Position numbers and translations under genes: made by a program. From contig CANQNT010000034.1 of the NCBI GenBank assembly GCA_947625255.1, positions 1 through 37,637 on the forward strand: a stretch of DNA of 37,637 nt, written 5' to 3'. The DNA is from an uncultured Acetatifactor sp. Lineage in GTDB: Bacteria > Bacillota > Clostridia > Lachnospirales > Lachnospiraceae. Of the stretch, positions 6,996 through 15,773 are shown piece after piece (position 1 is the stretch's first letter; every line of letters begins with the position of its first letter). Below the pieces are notes generated by a model. The model worked only from the letters and a program-made list of their open reading frames with translations, was not told the DNA's origin and did not search any database.

Positions 6996-8385
6996 AATGG
7001 CGGTTACGGCAATATGGCCCATAAAAGGGCGCATAGATAAAGTAATCAACTATGCTCGAAACCCAGAGAAAACGACTGAGGATAGATACCCGGAGTTGGC
7101 ATCACTCCACGTCATAGGAGATGTAGTTGATTACGCTGCCGACGAGATCAAGACGGAGCAGCGGGCTTATGTCACCGGCGTCAACTGCGACGAGACTCAC
7201 GCTGTCGAGCAGTTCATCCGCACGAAGAAATTGTGGAAAAAGACCGAGGGACGGATGTGCTATCACGGCTATCAGTCCTTCAAGACAGACGAAGTCACGG
7301 CGGAAACGGCTCATGAAATCGGCGTGAAGCTGGCAAAAGAAGTATGGGGAGACAGATTTGAGGTGCTGGTGGCGACCCATTGCAACACGGGTCATTATCA
7401 TAATCACTTCGTTATCAATTCTGTTTCCTTGATGGATGGGAAAAAGTTTTATAATTCCCCCTCTGACTACGCCCGTATGCGTGAGGTATCAGACCGGCTG
7501 TGCCGGGAGTACGGTATCTCGGTCATTGAGCATCCCCAAGGGAAGTCCAAATCCTACGCCGAGTGGAGGGCAGAGCAAGAGGGTAGGTCCACGATCCGTG
7601 GAACTATTCGTGCAGACATAGACGCAGCCATTGCGGTTTCCGTAACACGAACGGCGTTTATCCACGCCCTCGCCGCCAAAGGATATGTTTTCAAAATGAC
7701 AGGAGAGAATGGGAAACCGCTGAAATACCCCGGTCTGAAACCTCCGGGAGCAAAAGGCTTTTTTCGCTTTGCAAAACTCGGGGACGGATATTCCCTGAGC
7801 GACATAGACCACCGTATCGTGAGCAGACAAACGATACCGTTTCCGGGTGCAGCAAACGACATCAGCCGTCCCTCTCCCCCACCGCCGTATCGGAAACATG
7901 TTACCGGTCTCAGAGGGCTGTACTTCCGCTACTGTTATGAACTGCACATCATCGTAAAGCATCCGGCATCCGTGAAGCGGGTGCCGTTTTCCATGCGCGA
8001 AGACCTTCGCAATTTGGAGCACTACGACCGGGCTGTTCGCTTTATGGCAGCTAAGAATATTGAAACAGTGTCGGATCTGGAAGGTTATCAGACTGCCATA
8101 GGTACAAGGATAGAAAGCCTGATCGAAGCCCGAAAGCAGTTAAGACTTCGATTGAAAGGAATAAGTGAGCCGGACAGGGCACTTGCCGAGAAAGAAGTCC
8201 GCGAAATAAACGAAGAACTCAGAAAACTCAGAAAGGAAGTGAAACTCTGTGAAAGTATAGCGGAAACCTCCACGGCGGTGCGGGAAAATCTTGAACAGTT
8301 TCTCGATTCGGAAAGGACGGGAGGTGAAAAAGATGAGCAGCTACACAAGCGACGCAGCAGAACAGGTCGTGAGGATATCCCTTGA
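6988..8385 (+). CDS. Relaxase (MOBP-like mobilisation nuclease)
   Basis: The protein of about 465 residues opens with AVTAIWPIKGRIDKVINYARNPEKT, the standard start of Clostridia ICE relaxases, in which the Tyr near residue 19 is the likely strand-cutting residue. Motif III, the metal site, is 'THCNTGHYHNHFVIN' with the paired His. The C-terminal third is basic and then coiled coil (about 370-460). It nicks oriT, stays bound to the 5' end and pilots the strand to the VirD4 coupling protein. I chose the ATG at 6988, within the end of mobC; ATG 6997 is an alternative, while 6970 adds residues not seen in the family. The next gene begins inside its 3' end. Confidence 0.92.
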   Translation: MTEMAVTAIWPIKGRIDKVINYARNPEKTTEDRYPELASLHVIGDVVDYAADEIKTEQRAYVTGVNCDETHAVEQFIRTKKLWKKTEGRMCYHGYQSFKTDEVTAETAHEIGVKLAKEVWGDRFEVLVATHCNTGHYHNHFVINSVSLMDGKKFYNSPSDYARMREVSDRLCREYGISVIEHPQGKSKSYAEWRAEQEGRSTIRGTIRADIDAAIAVSVTRTAFIHALAAKGYVFKMTGENGKPLKYPGLKPPGAKGFFRFAKLGDGYSLSDIDHRIVSRQTIPFPGAANDISRPSPPPPYRKHVTGLRGLYFRYCYELHIIVKHPASVKRVPFSMREDLRNLEHYDRAVRFMAAKNIETVSDLEGYQTAIGTRIESLIEARKQLRLRLKGISEPDRALAEKEVREINEELRKLRKEVKLCESIAETSTAVRENLEQFLDSERTGGEKDEQLHKRRSRTGREDIP

Positions 8386-9052
8386 GGGAACGCAGGCAGG
8401 ACTAAAACTGGCGGGAGCTGCCGCAAAGCAGGTTGCAGTCCTGCTCTACGCAATCCTCAAAGACCAAAAACGAACGAAAGGCAGAGAGAGGCTTGCCGGC
8501 ATGCTGCACTCCGGCAAGGAGCTCAAGGTCTTTGCCGTGCGGGACGGAGATCTTGCACAGTGGTGCAAGCAAGCAAAGCAGTACGGGATACTCTACTGCG
8601 TGCTGAAAGACCGAGACGCCTCGGACGGTCTCACCGACATAATGGTGCGGGCAGAAGACGCAGGCAAAGTCAACCGCATTTTTGAACGGTATGGGTTTGC
8701 CTCGACAAACAGGGCGGATGTTGAGCCGGATAAGGTAATATCTCAGGAATCAAGGGAAGCAAACGAGCGGTTTATGGATGAGTTCCTCGCAAGTGAAGCC
8801 TACGAGGACAAATCGCAAAACCCTATCGCAGCGAGGACGGAGAACCGCGATCCGTCCGAGCGTATCTCAGGACACGCAGACGCGGAGGATGGTCGGTATG
8901 AGAGGACGGCAGACAGCCGCCGCTCGGTCAGAAAGGAGTTGGACGAGATCAAGTCAGCACGCAAAGAAGTCCGCAATGCCGGCAAAACGGAACCTCAATA
9001 CGCAAAGCACAAGATGCCCAACAGGAAGAAAGCAAAACGAAGGGAGAGATAA
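8333..9052 (+). CDS. pcfB: PcfB-like conjugation accessory protein (DUF3801)
   Basis: About 239 residues, starting inside the relaxase gene at an ATG with GGAGG about eight bases upstream; the longer frame from 8291 lacks a ribosome site. The N-terminal 130 residues match the PcfB/DUF3801 family (EQVVRISLEGTQAGLKLAGAAAKQVAVLLYAI, then 'KELKVFAVRDGDLAQWCKQAKQYGILYCVLKD'). The C-terminal half is charged, low in hydrophobics and ends in a very basic tail (NRKKAKRRER). PcfB proteins work with the relaxase and coupling protein to prepare the transfer complex, which fits the order here. Confidence 0.85.
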   Translation: MSSYTSDAAEQVVRISLEGTQAGLKLAGAAAKQVAVLLYAILKDQKRTKGRERLAGMLHSGKELKVFAVRDGDLAQWCKQAKQYGILYCVLKDRDASDGLTDIMVRAEDAGKVNRIFERYGFASTNRADVEPDKVISQESREANERFMDEFLASEAYEDKSQNPIAARTENRDPSERISGHADAEDGRYERTADSRRSVRKELDEIKSARKEVRNAGKTEPQYAKHKMPNRKKAKRRER

Positions 9053-9055
9053 TTC

Positions 9056-9925
9056 ATGGACGAGATAAAGTACAACTCAGGTTCATCCGGACAGCAGAGA
9101 GGGACAGATACACCTTTCAACAGAGACGAATGGTTACAGCGCAGGCAGCAGGAGAGGCAGGAGATATTCGATACCATCGACAAAACTGCTCTGCGCGCCG
9201 CTTCCGAACCGGAGATGCTGCAAACGTTCCTGGACGTTCAGGCACGTTTTGACCGCTACTCTGTCGGCAACGCACTGCTCATCTCCGCTCAGATGCCGTC
9301 CGCAACAAAACTTGCAAGCTACAACACTTGGCACACGGATAACATCAGTATCAAGAAAGGAGCCTCTGCAATTTCAATCCTCGAACCGGGTAAAGAGTAT
9401 ACCCGTGCAGACGGCACATCGGGAACATGGTTCGAGGTAAAGAAGGTATTCGATATATCGCAGACTACGGCTTGGGAAAACCGCAGTCCTGCCGCTTCTC
9501 GTGATGCACGATTACTGCTCAAGGGGTTAATAAAAGAAGCGCCGTGCAGTATCAAGGCAGTAGACGGCATGCCGGGAGGAAAGATTGCAGCCTACGACGA
9601 GGGTACTGACACAATATATGTGAGCAGAACTGCGGATGCTCCGTCCGTATTCCGAGAGATCAGTCGTGAAATCGCGCACGTCTGCATAGGCGGTGACGGT
9701 GATGTCACGGATATAGATTTCAGCTCAAAATGTATTTCCTACATTCTCTGTCGGCGCTGCAACATACCGCCCGAACCTGTCGGAGATATTCCGACCGGCA
9801 TAGGTATGGATGCAAGGAAAGCTCGTAGTGAACTCAGCACCGTCCGAACGATTTCAAACGCTATCACGGACAGTATGGAGCGATATCTTTCCTCGCTCGA
9901 GCACAGCAGAGAGGAAGAAAGGTGA
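9056..9925 (+). CDS. ArdC-like N-domain protein with broken HExxH metallopeptidase motif
   Basis: The 289-residue protein has an ArdC-type N-terminal domain (about 20-125: DVQARFDRYSVGNALLI, SYNTWHTDNISIKKGA, ISILEPGKEY), a single-strand DNA-binding fold linked to protection of incoming DNA. A peptidase-like C-terminal part follows. There the zinc motif expected as HExxH reads REIAH ('FREISREIAHV', about residues 201-211), so the first His is Arg and proteolysis is unlikely. It lies between PcfB and VirD4, three bases after the former, and its stop overlaps the VirD4 start. A role in DNA protection or processing during transfer is inferred. Confidence 0.7.
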   Translation: MDEIKYNSGSSGQQRGTDTPFNRDEWLQRRQQERQEIFDTIDKTALRAASEPEMLQTFLDVQARFDRYSVGNALLISAQMPSATKLASYNTWHTDNISIKKGASAISILEPGKEYTRADGTSGTWFEVKKVFDISQTTAWENRSPAASRDARLLLKGLIKEAPCSIKAVDGMPGGKIAAYDEGTDTIYVSRTADAPSVFREISREIAHVCIGGDGDVTDIDFSSKCISYILCRRCNIPPEPVGDIPTGIGMDARKARSELSTVRTISNAITDSMERYLSSLEHSREEER

Positions 9926-11796
9926 TGCGCGGGTCGCGGAAGTCACGCTTTCTTCTGATGCTTATCGGGTTGGTACCTGTCGTATGGTGCGCTCTGCTGC
10001 TTGCGCCGTATCTGAGAGACGGTCTTCCCGGTATAGCGGCGAACGGAGGTACAGCCATCAGCCATCCGTTTAACGTCATTATATGTGAGGACAGCCCTCG
10101 GGCTGTCCTCATTTCGCTTCTATGCTACGGACTGGCGCTCGGAGTACGCTTTTCCGCAGGCCGCAACTACCGCCGCCGCGAGGAGCACGGCTCGGCGCGA
10201 TGGGGCGACCCCGAAACGGTGTCTCACCGTTATGCCGAACACGCCTACTCCGATAACAAACTGCTGACACAGCGCGTCCGGATAGGTCTGGACGGTAAAA
10301 GGCACCGGCGCAATCTGAATGTTCTGGTGGTCGGAGGAAGCGGAGCCGGTAAGACAAGGTTTTATGCCAAGCCCAACCTCTATCAAGCCAACAGCAGCTA
10401 TGTCGTACTGGACCCAAAGGGTGAGCTGCTGCGGGATTCCGGGGCACTGTTGGAGTCCCGTGGCTATGAGGTACGGGTGCTCGACCTGCTGAACATGGAA
10501 AAGAGCTTTTGCTATAATCCGTTCGTGTATCTGCGGGACGACAACGACGTGCAGAGACTCGTTACCAACCTGTTCAAGAGCACGGGCTCAAAGGACGCCA
10601 AGTCGCAGGATCCGTTCTGGGACACCGCCGCGAGTATGCTCCTGCTCGCGTTGGTGTTCTACCTGAAGTACGAAGCGCCGCCTGATGAGCAGAACTTTTC
10701 CACGGTCATGGAAATGCTGAGAGCAGCAGAAGTACACGAGGAAGACGACACATTTCAGTCTCCGTTGGACGAGCTGTTCGAGCGGCTCGAGATGCGCAGC
10801 CCTGAGCACATTGCCATCAAGTATTACAAGGACTACCATTCCGGCGGAACAAAGACGCTGAAATCAATTCAAATAACGCTTGCAGCGAAGCTGGAGAAGT
10901 TTAACCTGTCAAGTATGGCCGCGCTGACAGCTGCCGATGAATTGGATCTTCCGTCTCTCGGAGAGAAAAAGGTGGCTCTTTTCGCGTTGATACCCGATAA
11001 CGACACAAGTTTTAATTTTCTCGTGGCGCTGCTCTACACACAGCTCTTTCAGCAGTTATTCTGGCTTGCAGATCACAAGTACGGAGGAGCCCTGCCGGTG
11101 CACGTTCACTTTCTGATGGATGAGTTCGCAAACGTCTCCCTGCCGGACGACTTTGATAAAATACTCGCAACTATGCGAAGCCGCAACGTGAGCGTGTCCA
11201 TTATCCTGCAAAATATAGCGCAGTTAAAGGCGTTGTATGAAAAACAGTGGGAATCCATTGTTGGAAACTGCGATGAGTTCCTGTACCTCGGCGGCAACGA
11301 GCAGAGTACGCACAAATATGTGTCGGAGCTGTTGGGCAAGGAAACCATCGACACGAATACTTTCGGGAAAAGCTCCGGACGTAGCGGAAGCTACTCCACC
11401 AACTATCAGATCAACGGTCGAGAGCTGCTCACACCGGATGAGGTCAGGATGTTGGACAACCGGCTCGCGCTGCTGTTCATCCGAGGTGAGCGTCCCATAC
11501 TGGATGAGAAGTACGACATACTGCGTCACCCAAATGTCGCTCTTTCGGCAGACGGCGGTGCCGCTCCATACCGCCACGGCGCAGACTCTCGAAGTATAGC
11601 ATCTATTGCACCTGAAGATACAGGCGGGACCGTTGAATTCGGAGAGCAGTCCGTACCGGACGGTCACAGGATTTTGCTCCTTGATAATGAAGAACTGGAA
11701 GAATACTTTACGAAATTGGAGGACAGCAAAAATGAAGAAGAAACAAACAAATATGCAGATGGAGACAGGCAGCACGGGAAGGAGAAAGTGGTTTAA
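9925..11796 (+). CDS. virD4: VirD4/TraG type IV coupling protein
   Basis: About 623 residues. Two N-terminal membrane segments (about 7-27 and 55-72) precede the ATPase. Walker A is GGSGAGKT (about residues 138-145) and Walker B is 'FLMDEFANV' (about 397-405); the TraG C-terminal signature 'SIILQNIAQLKALYEKQWESI' follows. It is the hexameric pump that receives the relaxase-DNA complex and passes it to the type IV channel. The TGA of the previous gene overlaps the ATG at 9925 (a GTG at 9922 is also in frame). The 3' end contains the ribosome site and start of the pilin gene, so translation is coupled. A 12-bp hairpin lies within the gene at 10086-10111. Confidence 0.95.
   Translation: MRGSRKSRFLLMLIGLVPVVWCALLLAPYLRDGLPGIAANGGTAISHPFNVIICEDSPRAVLISLLCYGLALGVRFSAGRNYRRREEHGSARWGDPETVSHRYAEHAYSDNKLLTQRVRIGLDGKRHRRNLNVLVVGGSGAGKTRFYAKPNLYQANSSYVVLDPKGELLRDSGALLESRGYEVRVLDLLNMEKSFCYNPFVYLRDDNDVQRLVTNLFKSTGSKDAKSQDPFWDTAASMLLLALVFYLKYEAPPDEQNFSTVMEMLRAAEVHEEDDTFQSPLDELFERLEMRSPEHIAIKYYKDYHSGGTKTLKSIQITLAAKLEKFNLSSMAALTAADELDLPSLGEKKVALFALIPDNDTSFNFLVALLYTQLFQQLFWLADHKYGGALPVHVHFLMDEFANVSLPDDFDKILATMRSRNVSVSIILQNIAQLKALYEKQWESIVGNCDEFLYLGGNEQSTHKYVSELLGKETIDTNTFGKSSGRSGSYSTNYQINGRELLTPDEVRMLDNRLALLFIRGERPILDEKYDILRHPNVALSADGGAAPYRHGADSRSIASIAPEDTGGTVEFGEQSVPDGHRILLLDNEELEEYFTKLEDSKNEEETNKYADGDRQHGKEKVV
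10086..10111 (+). repeat. Perfect hairpin inside the virD4 coding region
   Basis: The arms TGAGGACAGCCC (10086-10097) and GGGCTGTCCTCA (10100-10111) pair perfectly over 12 bp. They lie in codons for the loop between the two membrane segments. Such a strong structure inside a gene is unusual and could slow translation or attenuate transcription; there is no T-tract after it. Confidence 0.6.
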
Positions 11797-12088
11797 GAGA
11801 TACTGCGCCTTCGTTATGACCGTGGCATTTATTCTCGGGATGTCTGCGGGAGCACTTGCCGCAGCAGAAGGCGAAGATCCGCTCACGGTGGTAGGTAACC
11901 TCTCGAGCTTCATTTTCGGACTTATCCGTGCGGTGGGTATCATTCTTCTCGGGTGGGGTGTGGTACAGGTCGGTCTGTCTTTGCAGAGCCACGACCCGAG
12001 CCAGCGCTCCAACGGCTTTCTTACTCTTGCCGGAGGAATAGTTATCACCTTCGCCAAGGAGATACTCGATCTTATTACAGGAGCCTGA
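11732..12088 (+). CDS. VirB2/Maff-2-like pilin subunit
   Basis: About 118 residues. The start ATG lies inside the virD4 gene, with GGAGG nine bases before it. A basic leader is followed by a hydrophobic segment (CAFVMTVAFILGMSAGALAAA), which is a signal peptide with an A-x-A cut site. The mature chain has two more hydrophobic helices (SFIFGLIRAVGIILLGWGVVQVG and 'NGFLTLAGGIVITFAKEILDLI') joined by a short polar loop with 'HDPSQRSNG'. This matches the VirB2-like subunit encoded between VirD4 and VirB6 on Clostridia ICEs. It likely forms the surface or channel part of the transfer apparatus. Confidence 0.8.
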   Translation: MKKKQTNMQMETGSTGRRKWFKRYCAFVMTVAFILGMSAGALAAAEGEDPLTVVGNLSSFIFGLIRAVGIILLGWGVVQVGLSLQSHDPSQRSNGFLTLAGGIVITFAKEILDLITGA

Positions 12089-12110
12089 CTGAAATTAAAG
12101 CTGATGTGGT

Positions 12111-12140
12111 AAGGGGCGGGCTTAAAAATGCCCGCCCCTT
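12111..12140 (+). repeat. GC-rich hairpin directly before the virB6 ribosome site
   Basis: The arms AAGGGGCGGGC (12111-12121) and GCCCGCCCCTT (12130-12140) pair over 11 bp, and AGGAGG starts at the very next base. There is no T-tract, so I read it as an mRNA stability or translation-control element rather than a plain terminator. Confidence 0.65.
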
Positions 12141-12154
12141 AGGAGGTGATTTTG

Positions 12155-12991
12155 TTGTCAAACAACTGGGTGGTCGATAATCTTGTCGATACGCTGACAG
12201 TATGGCAAGAAGGTATGGACGGAATGTGGACCGTTATTACCGCAAAACCGCAGGACTTTCAGGGTGGGCACATCTGGAGCGTTATCGAAACGATCCACGG
12301 AGGTTTGCAGGCAACCGGCGTTGCACTGTTGGTACTGTTTTTTCTTGCCGGAGTCATGAAAACCTGCGGCAGCTTTGCAGAACTCAAGAGGCCGGAACAC
12401 GCCCTGAAAATATTCGTGCGATTTGCGGTCGCGAAGGGCGTGGTCACATACGGCATGGAATTGATGCTCTCGATATTCAGCATCGTACAGGGTATTATCA
12501 CTAATATTATGGGTTCGTCCGGGCTTGGAGAGACTACCGCTCTGACACTGCCGGACGGCGTTTTGAACGCAATCCTTGACTGCGGCTTCTTTGAAAGCAT
12601 CCCGCTTTGGATAGTAACGCTGATAGGGACTATTGCCGTTCTTGTAATGTCGCTTGTGATGAGGCTTACTGTATACGGGCGCATCTTCAAACTGTATATG
12701 TACTGTGCCATCTCTCCCATTCCGCTCGCCACATTCGCAGGTGAACCGACTCAGAATATAGGAAAGAGTTTCGTTAAGAGCTACGCCGCCGTTTGCCTTG
12801 AAGGTGCGGTTATCGTGCTTGCCTGTATCATCTTTTCGTTTTTCAGTACTTCACCCAGCGTCTCTGAGGCCGGTACTTCCGCTGTGACGATAGTGTGGAG
12901 ATACATTTTCAGCATAGTCTTCGGAGGATTGGTACTTGTGGGCTCGGTCAAGATGTCGGACAGGCTGGTGCATGAGATGATGGGACTATGA
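12155..12991 (+). CDS. virB6: VirB6/TrbL-like polytopic channel protein
   Basis: About 278 residues with at least five hydrophobic segments (LQATGVALLVLFFLAGVM, 'GMELMLSIFSIVQGIITNIM', 'LWIVTLIGTIAVLVMSLVM', 'AAVCLEGAVIVLACIIFSFF', 'IFSIVFGGLVLVG'). The conserved loop 'YMYCAISPIPLATFAGE' is typical of the VirB6-like proteins of Gram-positive ICEs. It forms part of the inner-membrane translocation channel. The AGGAGG at 12141-12146 best fits TTG codons at 12152 or 12155; a GTG at 12146 overlaps the ribosome site itself. Confidence 0.88.
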   Translation: MSNNWVVDNLVDTLTVWQEGMDGMWTVITAKPQDFQGGHIWSVIETIHGGLQATGVALLVLFFLAGVMKTCGSFAELKRPEHALKIFVRFAVAKGVVTYGMELMLSIFSIVQGIITNIMGSSGLGETTALTLPDGVLNAILDCGFFESIPLWIVTLIGTIAVLVMSLVMRLTVYGRIFKLYMYCAISPIPLATFAGEPTQNIGKSFVKSYAAVCLEGAVIVLACIIFSFFSTSPSVSEAGTSAVTIVWRYIFSIVFGGLVLVGSVKMSDRLVHEMMGL

Positions 12992-13045
12992 GCATGCCGA
13001 TGTCTTTTATGGCGGGCAGAATCTTACGTTGTGAGGGTGATAATA

Positions 13046-13420
13046 TTGGAAGTCAAAATAAACCGCGAGATTCGCGAATACTCGGAAAAGGTTTTCTTCG
13101 GTTTGTCAATGCGGCAGTGTATCTGTTCGGTGCTGGCGGCGGCAGCAGCGGTTGCGCTGTATTTTCTGCTGAGACCCAGACTCGGACTTGAAATAACATC
13201 GTGGGCGTGCATTCTCGGAGCCGCACCGTTTGCGGTGATCGGCTTCGTCCGCTATCACGGTATGCCGGCTGAGAAGTTTCTGTGGGTGTGGTTCCGATCG
13301 GAGGTGTTGGAACCCAGATACTTCACCTTTAAACCGGTGAATCTCTATTATGAACTTTTGAGAGCAGACACAAGGGTGAACAAGAAGGAGGCGGGCAAGA
13401 AAAATGATGAAGAGCATTAA
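13046..13420 (+). CDS. prgI: PrgI-like type IV secretion membrane protein
   Basis: About 124 residues. The start 'LEVKINREIREYSEKVFFGLSMRQ' is the hallmark of the PrgI family, in which the first residue is normally Met, so the TTG at 13046 is the likely start with GAGGG nine bases before it. Two membrane helices follow (about residues 25-42 and 48-66), then a short conserved end. PrgI is a VirB3-like partner of the VirB4 ATPase. The gene overlaps the virB4 start by 17 bases, which agrees with the two acting together. Confidence 0.88.
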   Translation: MEVKINREIREYSEKVFFGLSMRQCICSVLAAAAAVALYFLLRPRLGLEITSWACILGAAPFAVIGFVRYHGMPAEKFLWVWFRSEVLEPRYFTFKPVNLYYELLRADTRVNKKEAGKKNDEEH

Positions 13421-15743
13421 AAACCTGCTGAAACAGGAGCAGGAGAAGTACCGCGTCCCCCGCAGCGTACAGGATACCATCCCTATCAGCCGCATCTGGC
13501 CCGACGGAATATTCAAGGTGGGAAACGCCTTTACCAAGACCTTCTGCTTCTCTGACATCAATTATATGGTGGCAAGCAAGGAGGATAAGGAGTCTATGTT
13601 TCTCACATACTCCGAGCTGCTTAACGGACTGGACAGCTCCGCCGTGACTAAAATCACTATTGGCAATCACCGGCGTCATTGGGACGCTCTAGAGCATGAC
13701 CTGCTGATACCGATGCGAGGGGACGGGCTGGACGAATATCGCAGCGAGTACAATCAGATGTTGGCAGAAAAGGCAACTGGAGGCAACGGCGTTTCGCAGA
13801 GCAAGTATATTACCGTTTCTGTGTTTAAGGATAATATTGAGAGCGCACGCAGCACTTTCACACGGATCGGAGCGGACTTGACCGCGCGTTTTGCCGCGTT
13901 AGGCTCCAGATGTGTGGAGCTGGACGCCGCAGAGCGGCTCCGTATTCTCCACGACTTCTACCGCGCGGGCGAGGAGACCCGTTTTCACTTCGATGCGGCG
14001 GATTTGATGAAGAAAGGTCATAACTTCAAGGACTATATCTGTCCTGACAGTATGGAGAAACACAGCGATTACCTGATGCTGGGCGGACGGTACTGCCGGG
14101 TGTTGTATTTGAAGGACTACGCCAACTATATCAAAGATGAGTTCATCCGAGAACTGACCGATTTCAACCGGAATATGGTGCTTTCCATCGACGTGATGCC
14201 CGTTCCCACGGAGGAGGCGGTGCGGGAGATAGAAACCCGTATGCTCGGAGTGGAAACGAACATAACAAACTGGCAGCGGAAGCAGAACAAGAACAACAAT
14301 TTCTCCGCCGTCATCCCCTACGACATGGAGCTTCAGCGGAAAGAAACCAAAGAATTCTTGAACGACCTTACGAGTCGGGACCAGAAGATGATGCTGTCCG
14401 TACTCACGATAGCCATCACCGCCGAAACAAAAGAACAGCTGGACGCCGACACGGAGAGTATTCTTGCGACGGCGGGACAGCACATGTGTCAGTTGGCAGT
14501 ACTCAGGTATCAACAACTGGACGGTCTCAACACCGCCCTGCCGATAGGCGCGCAAAAGATAAAAACCGTCCGGACGCTCACTACCGAAAGCCTCGCCGTA
14601 TTTATGCCGTTCAAGGTGCAGGAGATCATGGAACGCGGGGGCATGTATTTTGCGGAGAACGCCATATCCCACAACCTCATTATGTGCAACAAGTCAAACC
14701 TTCTTAATCAGTCTGCGATTTTGTTGGGAGTTCCCGGTTCAGGAAAGTCTTTTGCGGCGAAGGAAATGATTGTAAACCTTATACTCGGCACAGACGATGA
14801 CATCCTGATATGCGACCCCGAGGGCGAGTATGCTCCGCTGGTAGAAGCTATGGGTGACGTCGGTTCCGTCGTCCGGGTCGCAGCCGGAGGCGAAGATCGC
14901 CTGAATGCGATGTATATGGTGGACGGATACGGAGACCGAGACCCAATAGTCGTCAAGAGCCAGTTTATACTGTCTCTCATAGAGCGAATCGACCCGCACG
15001 GGGTTGACCCCAGGCACAAATCCATCATTGACCGCTGCGTTGCGGCGGTATATCGAGAATCGGAGCAAACCGGTAACGTACCTACCCTGTCCACGCTCAG
15101 AGAAAAACTTCTGGAACAGCCGGAGGATATTGCAAAGGACGTAGCTCTTTCGCTTGAGCTCTTTACTGCCGGGTCGCTTGACATTTTCGGTCACAAGAGC
15201 AATGTAGACCTTGATAAGCGCGTAGTGGTGTTTGACATACACGGACTTGGAGAGCAGTTGAGACCCATCGGGCATCTGGTTATCACCGACACAATGCTCA
15301 ACCGCGTGACTCTCAACTGGAAGAAAGGTAAGAGGACACATATCTTTATTGACGAGTTCCACGTCATGTTTGAAAACGAGTTCAGCGCCGCATTTTTCAG
15401 TTCTGTATGGCGGCAGTTCCGAAAGAGGAACGCTTTTCCCACCGCCATCACGCAGAATGTGGAGTACCTGCTGGACTCCGTGCAGGGCAGCACGATGCTT
15501 TCAAACTCGGAGTTCATCGTCATGCTCAATCAGGCGGCCTCCGACAGAGAAAAACTCGCGAGGCTCCTGAATATTTCGGATGAACAGTTGAGCTATGTCA
15601 CAGACGCGGACGCCGGGTGCGGACTGATAAAGTACGGCAGCGCTCTGGTGCCGTTTGTGAACCGCTTCCCCAAGGACACAAAACTCTATCATCTGATGAC
15701 TACACGCCCGGGAGAGGGCAAATTCGCTGAGGGACAGGCATAA
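13404..15743 (+). CDS. virB4: VirB4-like conjugation ATPase
   Basis: 779 residues with the full VirB4/TraE layout: an N-terminal domain that contacts the membrane partners, then the ATPase. Walker A is GVPGSGKS (about residues 442-449), Walker B is 'HIFIDEFHVMF' (about 644-654) and 'AITQNVEYLL' is a Q-motif stretch. It powers assembly of the channel and substrate transfer. Two Met codons begin the protein; the ATG at 13404 lies in the end of prgI. The stop codon falls in the loop of a small hairpin. Confidence 0.95.
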   Translation: MMKSIKNLLKQEQEKYRVPRSVQDTIPISRIWPDGIFKVGNAFTKTFCFSDINYMVASKEDKESMFLTYSELLNGLDSSAVTKITIGNHRRHWDALEHDLLIPMRGDGLDEYRSEYNQMLAEKATGGNGVSQSKYITVSVFKDNIESARSTFTRIGADLTARFAALGSRCVELDAAERLRILHDFYRAGEETRFHFDAADLMKKGHNFKDYICPDSMEKHSDYLMLGGRYCRVLYLKDYANYIKDEFIRELTDFNRNMVLSIDVMPVPTEEAVREIETRMLGVETNITNWQRKQNKNNNFSAVIPYDMELQRKETKEFLNDLTSRDQKMMLSVLTIAITAETKEQLDADTESILATAGQHMCQLAVLRYQQLDGLNTALPIGAQKIKTVRTLTTESLAVFMPFKVQEIMERGGMYFAENAISHNLIMCNKSNLLNQSAILLGVPGSGKSFAAKEMIVNLILGTDDDILICDPEGEYAPLVEAMGDVGSVVRVAAGGEDRLNAMYMVDGYGDRDPIVVKSQFILSLIERIDPHGVDPRHKSIIDRCVAAVYRESEQTGNVPTLSTLREKLLEQPEDIAKDVALSLELFTAGSLDIFGHKSNVDLDKRVVVFDIHGLGEQLRPIGHLVITDTMLNRVTLNWKKGKRTHIFIDEFHVMFENEFSAAFFSSVWRQFRKRNAFPTAITQNVEYLLDSVQGSTMLSNSEFIVMLNQAASDREKLARLLNISDEQLSYVTDADAGCGLIKYGSALVPFVNRFPKDTKLYHLMTTRPGEGKFAEGQA

Positions 15744-15754
15744 CGCCTGTCCCT
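15730..15754 (+). repeat. Hairpin over the virB4 stop codon
   Basis: The arms AGGGACAGGC and GCCTGTCCCT pair over 10 bp, and the TAA stop is in the five-base loop. There is no T-run, so it may stabilise the upstream mRNA or reduce read-through into the hydrolase gene. Confidence 0.6.
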
Positions 15755-15773
15755 TGTTGGACGGTGAGGTTAT

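Noticed and set aside
12988..13191. Possible small protein between virB6 and prgI
   Set aside because: It overlaps most of the prgI start in another frame, and the prgI family start is well established.
13899..14672. Reverse-strand frame of 257 residues inside virB4
   Set aside because: virB4 is complete with all motifs on the forward strand; the reverse translation has no recognisable pattern.
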